A stretch of 58,488 bases of DNA. Origin: Lysobacteraceae bacterium NML95-0200. Its GTDB lineage: Bacteria > Pseudomonadota > Gammaproteobacteria > Xanthomonadales > Xanthomonadaceae. The translations under genes and the position numbers were made by a program. The notes under the pieces were generated by a model. That model was not told where the DNA came from, did no database searches, and was given only the letters and a program-made list of their open reading frames with translations. This document shows, piece by piece, positions 35,251-43,562 of this stretch. Positions within the stretch are counted from its first letter, which is position 1, and each line of letters begins with the position of its first letter. Where the stretch lies: positions 1-58,488 of the forward strand of contig NWQQ01000032.1 in NCBI GenBank assembly GCA_002798255.1. The letters run 5' to 3'.

Positions 35251-35426
35251 GGGATTCTCCGGTTTTCTGGATGCGGGCAAGCCCCGCAGGGGGACAAGGC
35301 TGCGCACCCCGGCAAGGCCAGCGCCCTGCAAGATGACAGCCAAAATTCGGGCAAACATTCTAGCCGAATTTCGGCCAAGGCGTTTACAGCCTGTTCAAAG
35401 ACCCGGCGCGCGCGCCAACTCTGGGC

Positions 35427-36188
35427 TTACAGCGCCTGCAATAACGCCCGGATGAGGCCCGGTACTTGCTGCATGGCGGCATCGACATTGGCCAGCACTT
35501 CTTCCATGGTGATGACTTCATCCGGGTCTGGCCCGGCGCCGGCCGCCCAGTTGGCCACAATCCCGAGGCTTGCGTATTCCAGCCCCAGCTCGCGCGCAAG
35601 TCCGGCTTCGGGCATGCCGGTCATGCCGACCAGGTCACAGCCGTCACGGCGCATCCGGGTAATTTCCGCACGGGTTTCCAGCCGCGGCCCCTGGGTGGCG
35701 CCATAGCAGCCTGTTTCGACCAGCTCGACCCCAGCAGCCGCCCCGGCCGCCAGCAAGGCACGACGCAGCCCGGCGCTGTAAGGCTCACCAAAATCCACAT
35801 GCAGCACTTCGCTGCCCGGCTCCTCACACAGGGTGGAAACCCGCCCCCAGGTGTAGTCGATGATTTGGTCGGCCAATACCAGCGCACGCGGACCGCAGCG
35901 CTCGGTAATGCCGCCCACGGTATTGAGCGCCAACACCCGGCTGGCGCCCAGCGCCTTCAGCGCGGCCAGATTGGCGCGGTAATTGATTTTGTGCGGCGGA
36001 ATGGAATGCCCTTCGCCGTGACGAGCCAAAAACGCCACCCGTTTGCCCTCCCATTGGCCGATGCGCACCGGCCCGGAGGGCTCGCCATAGGCGGTTTGCG
36101 GCTGGTGGGTTTCGACATTTTCAAGTGCGGCCAGACGGTACACGCCGGTACCGCCAATCAGTGCCAAATCAACGGCTGCCAGATTCAT
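35427..36188 (-). CDS. mtnP: S-methyl-5'-thioinosine phosphorylase
   Basis: A 253-residue member of the purine nucleoside phosphorylase/MTAP family that cleaves methylthioinosine (or methylthioadenosine) with phosphate, recycling the by-product of polyamine synthesis. Family motifs are LIGGTGVYRL, FLARHGEGHSIPPHKINYRA, TQGPRLETRAE and DLVGMTGMPEAGLARELGLE. Pseudomonads and xanthomonads mostly carry the methylthioinosine form; the choice here rests on relatedness, not on residues I could check. hpt, which would use the released hypoxanthine, is 7 bases upstream. Confidence 0.88.
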   Translation of the reverse strand: MNLAAVDLALIGGTGVYRLAALENVETHQPQTAYGEPSGPVRIGQWEGKRVAFLARHGEGHSIPPHKINYRANLAALKALGASRVLALNTVGGITERCGPRALVLADQIIDYTWGRVSTLCEEPGSEVLHVDFGEPYSAGLRRALLAAGAAAGVELVETGCYGATQGPRLETRAEITRMRRDGCDLVGMTGMPEAGLARELGLEYASLGIVANWAAGAGPDPDEVITMEEVLANVDAAMQQVPGLIRALLQAL

Positions 36189-36195
36189 GGTTTGC

Positions 36196-36753
36196 TCAAT
36201 CCTTCAGGGCATAAATGGCCGGCAGGTTGCGGCCTTGTTCGTGATAGTCCATACCGTAGCCAAACACATAGCGGTCGGGGACTTCCAGGCCGGCATAATC
36301 GGCGCAGATGCCCGGCACGCAGCGATCATGGCGTTTCACCGCCAGCACTGCGATGCGCACCTCGGCCGCGCCCTGCGCCGCGCACCAGTGCTTGACCTCC
36401 AAGAGCGTCTGGCCTTCGTCGAGAATGTCATCCACCAACAACACACGCCGTCCGGCCAGCGATACCTCCGGCTGGCGCAGCCAGTGCAATTCCTTGCCGC
36501 GAGTATCGCCGCGGTAACGGGTGGCATGCAGATAGTCCAGCTGCAAATCCAGCCCGCGCTCGCCCAATGCCAGCGCCAGCGCTGCCGCAAACGGCAGTGC
36601 GCCATTCATCACGGTCAGAAACAGCGGCGGCTGCACATCGCGCTGATAATCGGCGTGAATCCTGCCGGCCATCTGCTGGATGATGTGTTGAATTTCGGGG
36701 TGCGAATACAGCACTTGGGCGCTTTGCAACGCAGCTTTCAGGTCGGCACTCAT
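36196..36753 (-). CDS. hpt: Hypoxanthine-guanine phosphoribosyltransferase
   Basis: Salvages hypoxanthine or guanine to IMP or GMP with PRPP. The PRPP loop is RVLLVDDILDEGQTL at about 103-117 of 185 residues, and MNGALPFAA and the late DYRYVFGYGMDYHEQ-like region (VPDRYVFGYGMDYHEQGRNL) fit the family. Its ATG overlaps the nagZ stop (ATGA). With mtnP downstream the pair would convert methylthioinosine to IMP. Confidence 0.93.
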   Translation of the reverse strand: MSADLKAALQSAQVLYSHPEIQHIIQQMAGRIHADYQRDVQPPLFLTVMNGALPFAAALALALGERGLDLQLDYLHATRYRGDTRGKELHWLRQPEVSLAGRRVLLVDDILDEGQTLLEVKHWCAAQGAAEVRIAVLAVKRHDRCVPGICADYAGLEVPDRYVFGYGMDYHEQGRNLPAIYALKD

Positions 36754-37802
36754 GCCAGACTCCCATTGTCATAGGCGCCGGATTGACCGGCTGTGGGGGG
36801 GATGACACCCAGCGCATCATCAAGGCGCTGCTGGGCGCTGTGGTAGCGGCTATCGGCAAGCAACTGGCTCCAGCCCATCGGCCCACGCCCCATCAGCCCG
36901 ACCAGCGCCAGGGTATTGAACTCGCGGCCCTCCACCGCAGCCAGGCCTTCGGGCACCAGCGCCGGGTCGCAAACCAGTACCGCATCGCAGCCAGCATCCA
37001 GATGCGCATCAATACGCGCCTTGACGCCCCCTGCGGAAAAGCCTGCAGCCATGCCGATGTCATCGGAAAACACCGCGCCTGCAAAGCCCATTTGCTGACG
37101 CAAAATCTCGCCAATCCAGCGCGGCGAATAACCGGCCGGCTCAGGTGCAACCTGCGGATAGACCACATGCGCCATCATCACCGCATCGGCGCCGGCATCA
37201 ATCCCCGCTGCAAACGGCAGCAAGTCCAGAGCGCGGATTTCTTCCAGACTGCGGTTGTCGATGGCCTCATCAAAATGCGTGTCTTCCAGCACCGAGCCGT
37301 GACCCGGAAAATGCTTGAGCGTGGCGGCCATATCGGCGCTGTGCATGCCTTCGATATAGGCGCGGGTGAACTCGGCAACGATTTCCGGCTCGGCGGCGAA
37401 TGCGCGGCTGCCAATGGCGCGATTGCCGCGCCCCAGATCCACCACCGGCGCAAAACTCAAGTCCACGCCGCTGGCGCGCACTTCGCTGGCCATCAGCCAG
37501 GCATGCTCGCGCGCCAGTGCCAGTGCGCCTTCACGGTCGCGCCGGTACAGGCTGGCAAAGCCTTCCAGCGCGGGCAGCTTGCTGAAGCCTTCCCGGAAGC
37601 GCTGCACGCGGCCGCCTTCCTGATCCACGCAAATCAATTGCGGAAAGCGCGCCGCCTCGCGGATGGACTGGCTCAATTCCGCCACCTGGTTGCGGGAGGC
37701 GAAATTGCGGGCAAACAAAATCACCCCGGCGCAGGCATCGTGCTGCAACCAGTCGCGCTCACGCGCGGATAGTTCCGTGCCAGCTAGGCCGATGATGAGC
37801 AT
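36750..37802 (-). CDS. nagZ: Beta-N-acetylhexosaminidase NagZ
   Basis: NagZ is the cytoplasmic glycoside hydrolase family 3 enzyme that removes GlcNAc from anhydromuropeptides during peptidoglycan recycling. The 350 residues start at ATG 37802 with GGAG 7 bases upstream. The key motifs are IGSRAF, KHFPGHGSVLEDTHFD (Lys-His pair and the His/Asp catalytic loop) and FSDDIGMAA with the nucleophilic aspartate. It overlaps the CYTH gene by 19 bases. Confidence 0.94.
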   Translation of the reverse strand: MLIIGLAGTELSARERDWLQHDACAGVILFARNFASRNQVAELSQSIREAARFPQLICVDQEGGRVQRFREGFSKLPALEGFASLYRRDREGALALAREHAWLMASEVRASGVDLSFAPVVDLGRGNRAIGSRAFAAEPEIVAEFTRAYIEGMHSADMAATLKHFPGHGSVLEDTHFDEAIDNRSLEEIRALDLLPFAAGIDAGADAVMMAHVVYPQVAPEPAGYSPRWIGEILRQQMGFAGAVFSDDIGMAAGFSAGGVKARIDAHLDAGCDAVLVCDPALVPEGLAAVEGREFNTLALVGLMGRGPMGWSQLLADSRYHSAQQRLDDALGVIPPTAGQSGAYDNGSLA

Positions 37803-38329
37803 GCAGATTCTCCGTTGGCGTCCTCTGCCGCGCGCTCGGCCTGGCTCCAGACCGAAAACGGGCGGGTGGTGAGGTTGAGATTGTAGTAACGCAGCAAATG
37901 GGTGACTTCCCCCCCCACCCATTCGGGCAGGGCGAAGGCTTCGTCTTCGGCGCTCAGTTCCACTTCGGCGACGATAAGCCCGGCGTTATCGCCGAAGAAT
38001 TCGTCGATTTCCCATTCATGTTGCTGATGGCGCACAAAATGGCGGCGCTTTTTCAGCACCGGCCCCACGCACAAGGCCAGCAACGCCCCGGCATCTGCCA
38101 CCGGAAGCGGATAGTCGAACTCCTGCCGCGAAGCGCCAATTTGCCGCGACTTGATATTGAGCCGGGCCTCATCGCCTTCCAGGCGGATGCGCACCGAGCT
38201 GTGCTGTGCGCCGCTGGCCACGGCCTGGCTGTCATTGAGATAACCCTGCGCCATGTCCAGGGTTTTCCACACCTGCCCGCGCCAGGCATCGGAGACCACC
38301 AGAAACTTGCGCTCGATTTCGATACCCAT
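37784..38329 (-). CDS. CYTH domain protein (inorganic triphosphatase-like)
   Basis: A 181-residue protein with the ExExK signature as E4, E6 and K8 (GIEIERKFLV) that defines CYTH triphosphate tunnel enzymes. Arg and Lys residues in VRIRLEGDEARLNIKSR and the acidic strand IVAEVELSAEDEAF line the tunnel. Small single-domain members cleave tripolyphosphate or thiamine triphosphate; the substrate is not certain. It lies 3 bases after rlmD and overlaps nagZ. Confidence 0.9.
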   Translation of the reverse strand: MGIEIERKFLVVSDAWRGQVWKTLDMAQGYLNDSQAVASGAQHSSVRIRLEGDEARLNIKSRQIGASRQEFDYPLPVADAGALLALCVGPVLKKRRHFVRHQQHEWEIDEFFGDNAGLIVAEVELSAEDEAFALPEWVGGEVTHLLRYYNLNLTTRPFSVWSQAERAAEDANGESACSSSA

Positions 38330-38332
38330 GCG

Positions 38333-39664
38333 TCAGTCTCGCTCAAATACCGCGATGGATTCGACATGCGCAGTATGCGGGAACATGTCCATCACCCCGG
38401 CCTTGCGCAGCGTCCAGCCACGCTCATTGACCAGAAAACCGGCATCGCGCGCCAACGAGCCGGGATGACAGCTGACATACACGATGCGGCGGATGCCATC
38501 GAGCGGCAGTTGTTTCAGCACCTCCAGCGCGCCGGCACGCGCCGGATCGAGCAGCAGCTTGTCAAAGCCCTTGCCAAACCACGGCTCATGGCGCAGGTCG
38601 GTGGTGAGGTCGGCCATGTAAAAATGGGCATTGCCAAGCTGATTGCGCTCGGCGTTTTCGCGCGCCCGCGCCACCAGCCCGGCATCGCCTTCCACGCCCA
38701 CCACTTCCGCCGCACAGCGCGCCAGCGGCAGGGTGAAATTGCCCAGCCCGCAGAACAGGTCCAGCACACGCTCGCCAGGCTGTACATCCAGCAATGCCAG
38801 CGCATGGGCAATCATTTTTTCATTGAGGCCGCGATTGACCTGGATAAAGTCCAGCGGCCGGAACGCCAGTTCCACATCCCACGCTTCCAGCCGGAACGCC
38901 AGCTTGGGCGGCGGCGCATCATCCAACGGATGCACCGAATCAATGCCCTTGGGCTGCAAATAGATGGCAAAGCCATGCTCGGCGGAAAAATCGCGCAGTT
39001 TTTGCAAATCGCCCTCGCTCAAGGGCTCCAAGTGGCGAAACACCAGCGCACGCGCCTCATCGCCTGCGATGAACTCGATTTGCGGCATTACCCGGCGCGC
39101 CTCCATCGAGTCCACCAGACGCGAGAGCTCGGCAATCTTGAAGCCGATTTCCGGCACCACCGTGTGACACTCTCGCAAATCGGCGACAAAGCGCGGGTCT
39201 TGCTCACGGAAGCCCACTAGGGTCTTGTCTTTCTTTTCCACCCGGCGCACCGAAAAGCGCCCCTTGCGGCGATACCCCCAGGCGGCATCGGTCAAGGACG
39301 GCAATACCTGTTGCGGACTGACATGGCCGATGCGCTCGAAGTTCTCCAGCAATACCCGCTGCTTGGCATGGATTTGCTTGTCTTCGGCCAGATGTTGCAA
39401 GGTGCAGCCGGCGCACACGCCAAAATGCGGGCAGCGCGGCGTCACCCGCTCGGGCGCGGCCTCCAGCACTTCCAGGGTTTTGGCTTCATCAAAGCTGCGC
39501 GAGCGCGCGGTTTGCTGCACGCTCACCACTTCGCCCGGCAAGGCGCCACTGACAAACAAGGTCTTGCCTGCATGCGGGCCGTCTTCACGGCGGGCAACGC
39601 CACGGCCATCGTGGCTAAGGTCGAGAATGCGGACTTGGAACGGGGTTTGGTCGATACGGGCCAC
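38333..39664 (-). CDS. rlmD: 23S rRNA (uracil(1939)-C(5))-methyltransferase RlmD
   Basis: RlmD (RumA) methylates U1939 of 23S rRNA. The 443 residues start at GTG 39664. An N-terminal TRAM domain (about 5-60) is followed by the 4Fe-4S ligands in CPHFGVCAGC, the SAM site DLFCGLGNFTLPLA and the catalytic cysteine in VYVSCHPGSLARD. The GTG start has only a weak ribosome site. No downstream overlap, 3 bases to the CYTH gene. Confidence 0.95.
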   Translation of the reverse strand: MARIDQTPFQVRILDLSHDGRGVARREDGPHAGKTLFVSGALPGEVVSVQQTARSRSFDEAKTLEVLEAAPERVTPRCPHFGVCAGCTLQHLAEDKQIHAKQRVLLENFERIGHVSPQQVLPSLTDAAWGYRRKGRFSVRRVEKKDKTLVGFREQDPRFVADLRECHTVVPEIGFKIAELSRLVDSMEARRVMPQIEFIAGDEARALVFRHLEPLSEGDLQKLRDFSAEHGFAIYLQPKGIDSVHPLDDAPPPKLAFRLEAWDVELAFRPLDFIQVNRGLNEKMIAHALALLDVQPGERVLDLFCGLGNFTLPLARCAAEVVGVEGDAGLVARARENAERNQLGNAHFYMADLTTDLRHEPWFGKGFDKLLLDPARAGALEVLKQLPLDGIRRIVYVSCHPGSLARDAGFLVNERGWTLRKAGVMDMFPHTAHVESIAVFERD

Positions 39665-39724
39665 GGTTGCTGGCTATAGGCTGGCAAAGAAGGGGCGGCA
39701 TTGTCGCATTTCTCTACGCATCAA

Positions 39725-39928
39725 TCAGGCGGCAAGCGGGAGATACTCCACCAAAAAACGGGATATATCGGCCACCTGGCTGGCGTGTTGCACATCAATA
39801 CCCACAAGGCTGCCATCTTCGGCAAAATCAAGTACCACACCTTGTGCAACTTCTTGTGCTTCCACAGCTTCACGACTTGAGAGGTGGATATAGAGCGAGT
39901 CGGTTTCTTTGTCGTAGCTCAGTTTCAT
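39725..39928 (-). CDS. DUF2283 family protein
   Basis: A 67-residue protein beginning MKLSYDKETDSLYIHLS, followed by GVVLDFAEDGSLVGIDV and HASQ, the complete DUF2283 pattern. The fold is a small beta sheet; no activity is known. Its ATG overlaps the stop of the DUF4258-like gene (ATGA). This pairing is frequent in cyanobacteria and proteobacteria and has been suggested to be toxin-antitoxin-like, but that remains unproven as far as I know. Confidence 0.85.
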   Translation of the reverse strand: MKLSYDKETDSLYIHLSSREAVEAQEVAQGVVLDFAEDGSLVGIDVQHASQVADISRFLVEYLPLAA

Positions 39929-40155
39929 GGGGTGAAATTCCTGTCTGGGAAGGCATTGTGGATGGTTAGCCCGTCTTCAAGCGTGACCACACGGAGCCAT
40001 TTGCCAAGAGAGGGCTCAAAGCCCCAATATCGGATGCGCCCATCGTCCTGCTGCACCTTTTTGACCGGGTTCATAATGACCGCATTGCACATGGCAAGCG
40101 TCAAATAGGTGCGCTTGGCCAAGACGTTATCGCGGAAATAGGCTGTCGTACGCAA
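39925..40155 (-). CDS. DUF4258-like protein paired with DUF2283
   Basis: A 76-residue protein. The start is taken as TTG at 40155 because AAGGA lies six bases before it and the product then begins MRTTAYFRDNVLAKRTYLT; a longer frame would overlap the ydbL-like gene. The core QQDDGRIRYWGF and LRVVTLEDGLTIHNAFPDR is the DUF4258 RelE-like pattern. With DUF2283 next to it, a toxin-antitoxin or similar small module is plausible but not shown. Confidence 0.75.
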   Translation of the reverse strand: MRTTAYFRDNVLAKRTYLTLAMCNAVIMNPVKKVQQDDGRIRYWGFEPSLGKWLRVVTLEDGLTIHNAFPDRNFTP

Positions 40156-40169
40156 GGGGCTTCCTTGCT

Positions 40170-40778
40170 TTACTTTTGCTTCCAGCCTGCGGCGCTTTGA
40201 TACCACCAACCGGCGCGAGCACGCTCAATCCATTGCCGGGCGAACACCTCACGGATCTGCCCTTCCCATTCCGGGTGCCCATTGGCCACGGCAACTTCGC
40301 GGTACAGCGCCTTGCGGTCGCGGTTGTCATCGGCCACGGCGGCATTCATCGCCACCCGGTCTTTGAGCTCCAGTTTGCCGGCATCGCGCACCGTGACCAT
40401 GCCATCCTGGGTAAAGCCGAGCGCCCCAGAATCAAAGCCAGCGCGCAGCGTGCTGTCAAATCGGCTCTGCATTTGGTTCTGGATGGCGCGAATGGCCGGG
40501 GTATTGATGCTGATATCCGGCGCAGACTGTGCATGGGCCGAGCCAATCCCCAACAGCGACCACAGGTCGATGCGGCGCAGCAAGGCCGACAGGCCGCCGC
40601 CGGCTTCGGGTTTTTGCGGCGATGTTTCTTGTGACGGCGCGGCCTCTTCGCCAATCACCTTGTCCACGAACTCGCGCGCGGCCTCACGCGCTTCGGCCGC
40701 CGGGAAGTACACATTGATGGTGACACATGCGGTCAGCGCCAGGGCTGCCGGAAGTGGAAGCCAGTTTTTGATTGCCAT
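40170..40778 (-). CDS. YdbL-like DUF1318 lipoprotein
   Basis: A 202-residue lipoprotein: the signal ends in ALTAC (cysteine near 18), directly followed by VTINVYFPAAEAREAAREFV, a motif common in DUF1318 proteins. A variable middle with a second hydrophobic stretch (LWSLLGIGSAHAQS) leads to the YdbL domain proper (about 130-202, DDNRDRKALYREVAVANG, IERARAGWWYQS). In E. coli YdbL is a soluble helper of the YdbH-YnbE intermembrane bridge. Here no separate ynbE exists between ydbH and this gene (11-base gap), and the protein itself is lipidated. Confidence 0.85.
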   Translation of the reverse strand: MAIKNWLPLPAALALTACVTINVYFPAAEAREAAREFVDKVIGEEAAPSQETSPQKPEAGGGLSALLRRIDLWSLLGIGSAHAQSAPDISINTPAIRAIQNQMQSRFDSTLRAGFDSGALGFTQDGMVTVRDAGKLELKDRVAMNAAVADDNRDRKALYREVAVANGHPEWEGQIREVFARQWIERARAGWWYQSAAGWKQK

Positions 40779-40789
40779 GAAACTCTCCT

Positions 40790-42814
40790 CTATTCAATGA
40801 CAGGTTCAATCTCGCCGCTGCCTGCCGCCTTCAAACGCTCCAGCAGGGTCGGCCAGTCCACGCGGCGATTGTGCCCGATGACTTCAAGGCGTGGCAGGCC
40901 ACTGCCCTTGACGATAGTAAACCCGGACTTGGCTGAATCCGCCGTAGCTGCCTCGTCCAGCCCTGCCATCTGGCAGACTTCGTTTTCCAGCCGGCAGGCA
41001 ATGCCAATACGCGCATAGCCAAAATCATCGAACAGGCCAATCAGGCGGTTCTGCAGGCTGGTCATGAAAGTGGCATCACCGACACTGGAAATATTCTGTA
41101 CGGCACGCTGGCTGATGCGCTGGCGCACGCCGGGTTTGCGCTCGGTCACCAAGCGCGCATCAAAACGCACCGGCTGCCAGTCCACCAGACGCAGGCCGTG
41201 CAGATGCCCATCCAGCCGCCCGCTGATGCTGCCAAAGCCGAAAACTTCGGTCAGGCGCAGAAGGTCAAGGTCGTTGAAATCAATATCGGCACTCAAGGTG
41301 GGCGCGGTGCCAAACGGGCGCTCCATGGACAATTCGGTAATTTGCACCGCGCCTTCAAAAAGGCCGATGGCAAGCCCGCCATCAAAATCAATGCGGTCAT
41401 TGGCATACACCACGCGCGGGATTTCACCGTTCAATTCGCCACGAAACTCCGGCAAGCCAAGGCTCCTGGACATCTTGCCGATATCAATTTGCTCAAGGTC
41501 AAGGCCGAATGCCATCTGCATCGCACCCTCGCGGCCTGCCGGTTGCAGGCGCAAATCATGCAACTGCATGCGGCCATCGAAAATCGGCAGCTCGGCGCTT
41601 TGCCGCAAGCCCAGCACGCCCTGGTGGCTGCGAAAATCGAGCTTTGCCGGGTCAAATACCAGCCCCAGCACTTCGGCACGTTGCCAGCCCAGTGTCGAAT
41701 CGGCATTTTCATCAGCAGAAAGCGCAATATCGCCTGCCAGGCGCTCAAAGCCAAAGCGCTGCTGCGGGTCTTTTATATCCACCGCATCCAGCCGGACATG
41801 GAGGCCTTGCAGATGACCTGCCGCCCAGTCCAGCCGGGTCTGCAATGCCCCCTGCATCTGCAAATCGGCAAGCCCCAGCTGCCCCAGCACACCACTCAAA
41901 TAGCGCACTGGCAAGCCGGAAATATCCCCACTTTGGGCGTGCAACCGGATGCGCTCAAACTCGCCTCCAGCATCCAGCGCAATACTGCCCTCGGCTTCAA
42001 GCAGGTGCGCATCTTTCCAAAACAGCTGCGGCAATTGCCAGATGCCCGCCGCATCCTGCCGCATTTGCAGCGCCAGATGTACCGGCTTCTGGGTCAGCGC
42101 CAGATAATGCGCGCCATAAAGCAACTCACCGGAAAAATCGGCCTGCACTGCCATTTCCGCAGCGCGCTTGTGGTGATAGTCAAACTGCAGGCGTCCGCCA
42201 AGCCCGGCCACCACAAGACTGCCATCAGCACTTTGCAGGCCGATGTTTCCAAGCTGCAAATCCGCTTTGGCCTGCAACGCCGCGCGCCCCATCAGCAGCG
42301 CCACCTCGCCATCAATTGCGCCACTTTCCACCTGCACCCCATCCAGCATCGCTGCAAGCCAAGTTTGCAGCCATTTCAGCGGCAGTTGTTGCAAATCAAT
42401 CCGCGCCAAATCCGGCGTTGCCGCGTGCATGGAAAAACTGGCCTGCTGCCGACCACGGCCAAGCTGCCCCCATGTTTTTTCATCATCCAGATACAACGCC
42501 AACTGCAATGGCACATGTTTGCCGGCACGCACCTGCCCGGCACAATGCCAGCCATTGTGGGTCGCCCGCCGCAGTGGGCAGTGCCAGTGCAGATTCTGGA
42601 AGTTGTAGCCCAATGCATCGGCATTGAGCTCTTTGATATGCAGCTGCAACTGCCCCTGAGCCGCCCCTTGCGGCCATTCCAGCCGCAATTCCAGTCCCTC
42701 TAGCTGCGCCATATCGGTGCTGACTTTTGCTGCTTTCATGCTTAACACCTGCGCACGGGCGGTGGCGGGCAGTGACAAAACAAGCAAAATCAGCAGTAAG
42801 ATGCGTGCAAGCAT
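40790..42814 (-). CDS. YdbH-like intermembrane phospholipid transport protein (AsmA-like)
   Basis: A 674-residue protein starting at ATG 42814 with one N-terminal hydrophobic helix (MLARILLLILLVLSLPATARA, shown in part: LARILLLILLVLSLPA), followed by long strand-rich sequence of the AsmA/TAM type that forms a lipid-carrying groove between the membranes. The C-terminal signature (RAVQNISSVGDATF and LFDDFGYARIGIACRLENEVCQMAGL) is that of YdbH. With TamB and YhdP, YdbH shares glycerophospholipid transport in E. coli. No ribosome site is seen, and its start is 18 bases from the divergent REC-HPt gene. It is shorter than E. coli YdbH. Confidence 0.88.
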   Translation of the reverse strand: MLARILLLILLVLSLPATARAQVLSMKAAKVSTDMAQLEGLELRLEWPQGAAQGQLQLHIKELNADALGYNFQNLHWHCPLRRATHNGWHCAGQVRAGKHVPLQLALYLDDEKTWGQLGRGRQQASFSMHAATPDLARIDLQQLPLKWLQTWLAAMLDGVQVESGAIDGEVALLMGRAALQAKADLQLGNIGLQSADGSLVVAGLGGRLQFDYHHKRAAEMAVQADFSGELLYGAHYLALTQKPVHLALQMRQDAAGIWQLPQLFWKDAHLLEAEGSIALDAGGEFERIRLHAQSGDISGLPVRYLSGVLGQLGLADLQMQGALQTRLDWAAGHLQGLHVRLDAVDIKDPQQRFGFERLAGDIALSADENADSTLGWQRAEVLGLVFDPAKLDFRSHQGVLGLRQSAELPIFDGRMQLHDLRLQPAGREGAMQMAFGLDLEQIDIGKMSRSLGLPEFRGELNGEIPRVVYANDRIDFDGGLAIGLFEGAVQITELSMERPFGTAPTLSADIDFNDLDLLRLTEVFGFGSISGRLDGHLHGLRLVDWQPVRFDARLVTERKPGVRQRISQRAVQNISSVGDATFMTSLQNRLIGLFDDFGYARIGIACRLENEVCQMAGLDEAATADSAKSGFTIVKGSGLPRLEVIGHNRRVDWPTLLERLKAAGSGEIEPVIE

Positions 42815-42832
42815 TTGGCAAGGATACGAAAA

Positions 42833-43546
42833 ATGCCCGCCAACACGATGAACCCGCACCTGCTGCTGGTCGAGGATGACCCGGTGAGCCAGGCGTTTTT
42901 ATCCGAAGCTGCCCGCAGCCTGCCTGCCGAGGTGTTATGCGCTGCCACAGCCCGGCAAGCCCTTCAGCTCGGCCACAACCACGCTTTTGATGCCTGGCTG
43001 ATTGACGCCCACCTGCCCGATGACAGCGGCGCCGGGCTACTTGCACGGCTGCGCAAGGCGCACGGCGATACAACGCCTGCACTGGCACATACCGCATCGC
43101 AAGCCCCGGAAAGACTGGCCGGACTCAAGGCCGCCGGGTTCAATGCCGTCGTCGTCAAACCGCTGCCCGCCGATGCCTGGCGCGATGCACTGAAACAATT
43201 GTTACGCCTTGAAACCCGGAGCAGCGCAACCGTTGCTGCCGACTGGGACGATGCCAGCGCCTTGCGTGCACTCAATGGCAACCGCCAGGCACTCGAAACC
43301 TTGCGCAAGCTGTTCCACCAAGAACTGCCGCAACAATACCGGAAAATCATGACTGCCCTGGATGCCGGCGATAGCGACACGGCCTTGGCCGAGCTGCACC
43401 GCATGAAAGCCAGCTGCGCATTTGTGGGAGCCAACGCCCTGCAACAAGCGGTTATCGCCCTGCATGCCGCCCCTGGCAACCCGGCCGCACGCCAGGCCTT
43501 TGCACTTGCCGCTGAAAAAATGCTGGCAACAGCATTACCCGAGTAA
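42833..43546 (+). CDS. Response regulator receiver protein with C-terminal HPt domain
   Basis: A 237-residue REC-HPt protein. The receiver (about 5-120) keeps the acidic pair in LLVEDDP, the phospho-acceptor Asp in LIDAHLPDDSG, the Thr in ALAHTAS and the Lys in VVVKPLP. The HPt domain (about 140-237) has the histidine in ELHRMKASCAFVGA. It has no output domain, so it should relay phosphate between a sensor kinase and another regulator. The ATG at 42833 has AAGGA 8 bases upstream. It converges on the GacA-like gene, 16 bases away. Confidence 0.88.
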   Translation: MPANTMNPHLLLVEDDPVSQAFLSEAARSLPAEVLCAATARQALQLGHNHAFDAWLIDAHLPDDSGAGLLARLRKAHGDTTPALAHTASQAPERLAGLKAAGFNAVVVKPLPADAWRDALKQLLRLETRSSATVAADWDDASALRALNGNRQALETLRKLFHQELPQQYRKIMTALDAGDSDTALAELHRMKASCAFVGANALQQAVIALHAAPGNPAARQAFALAAEKMLATALPE

Positions 43547-43562
43547 ACAACCCATATCTGGT

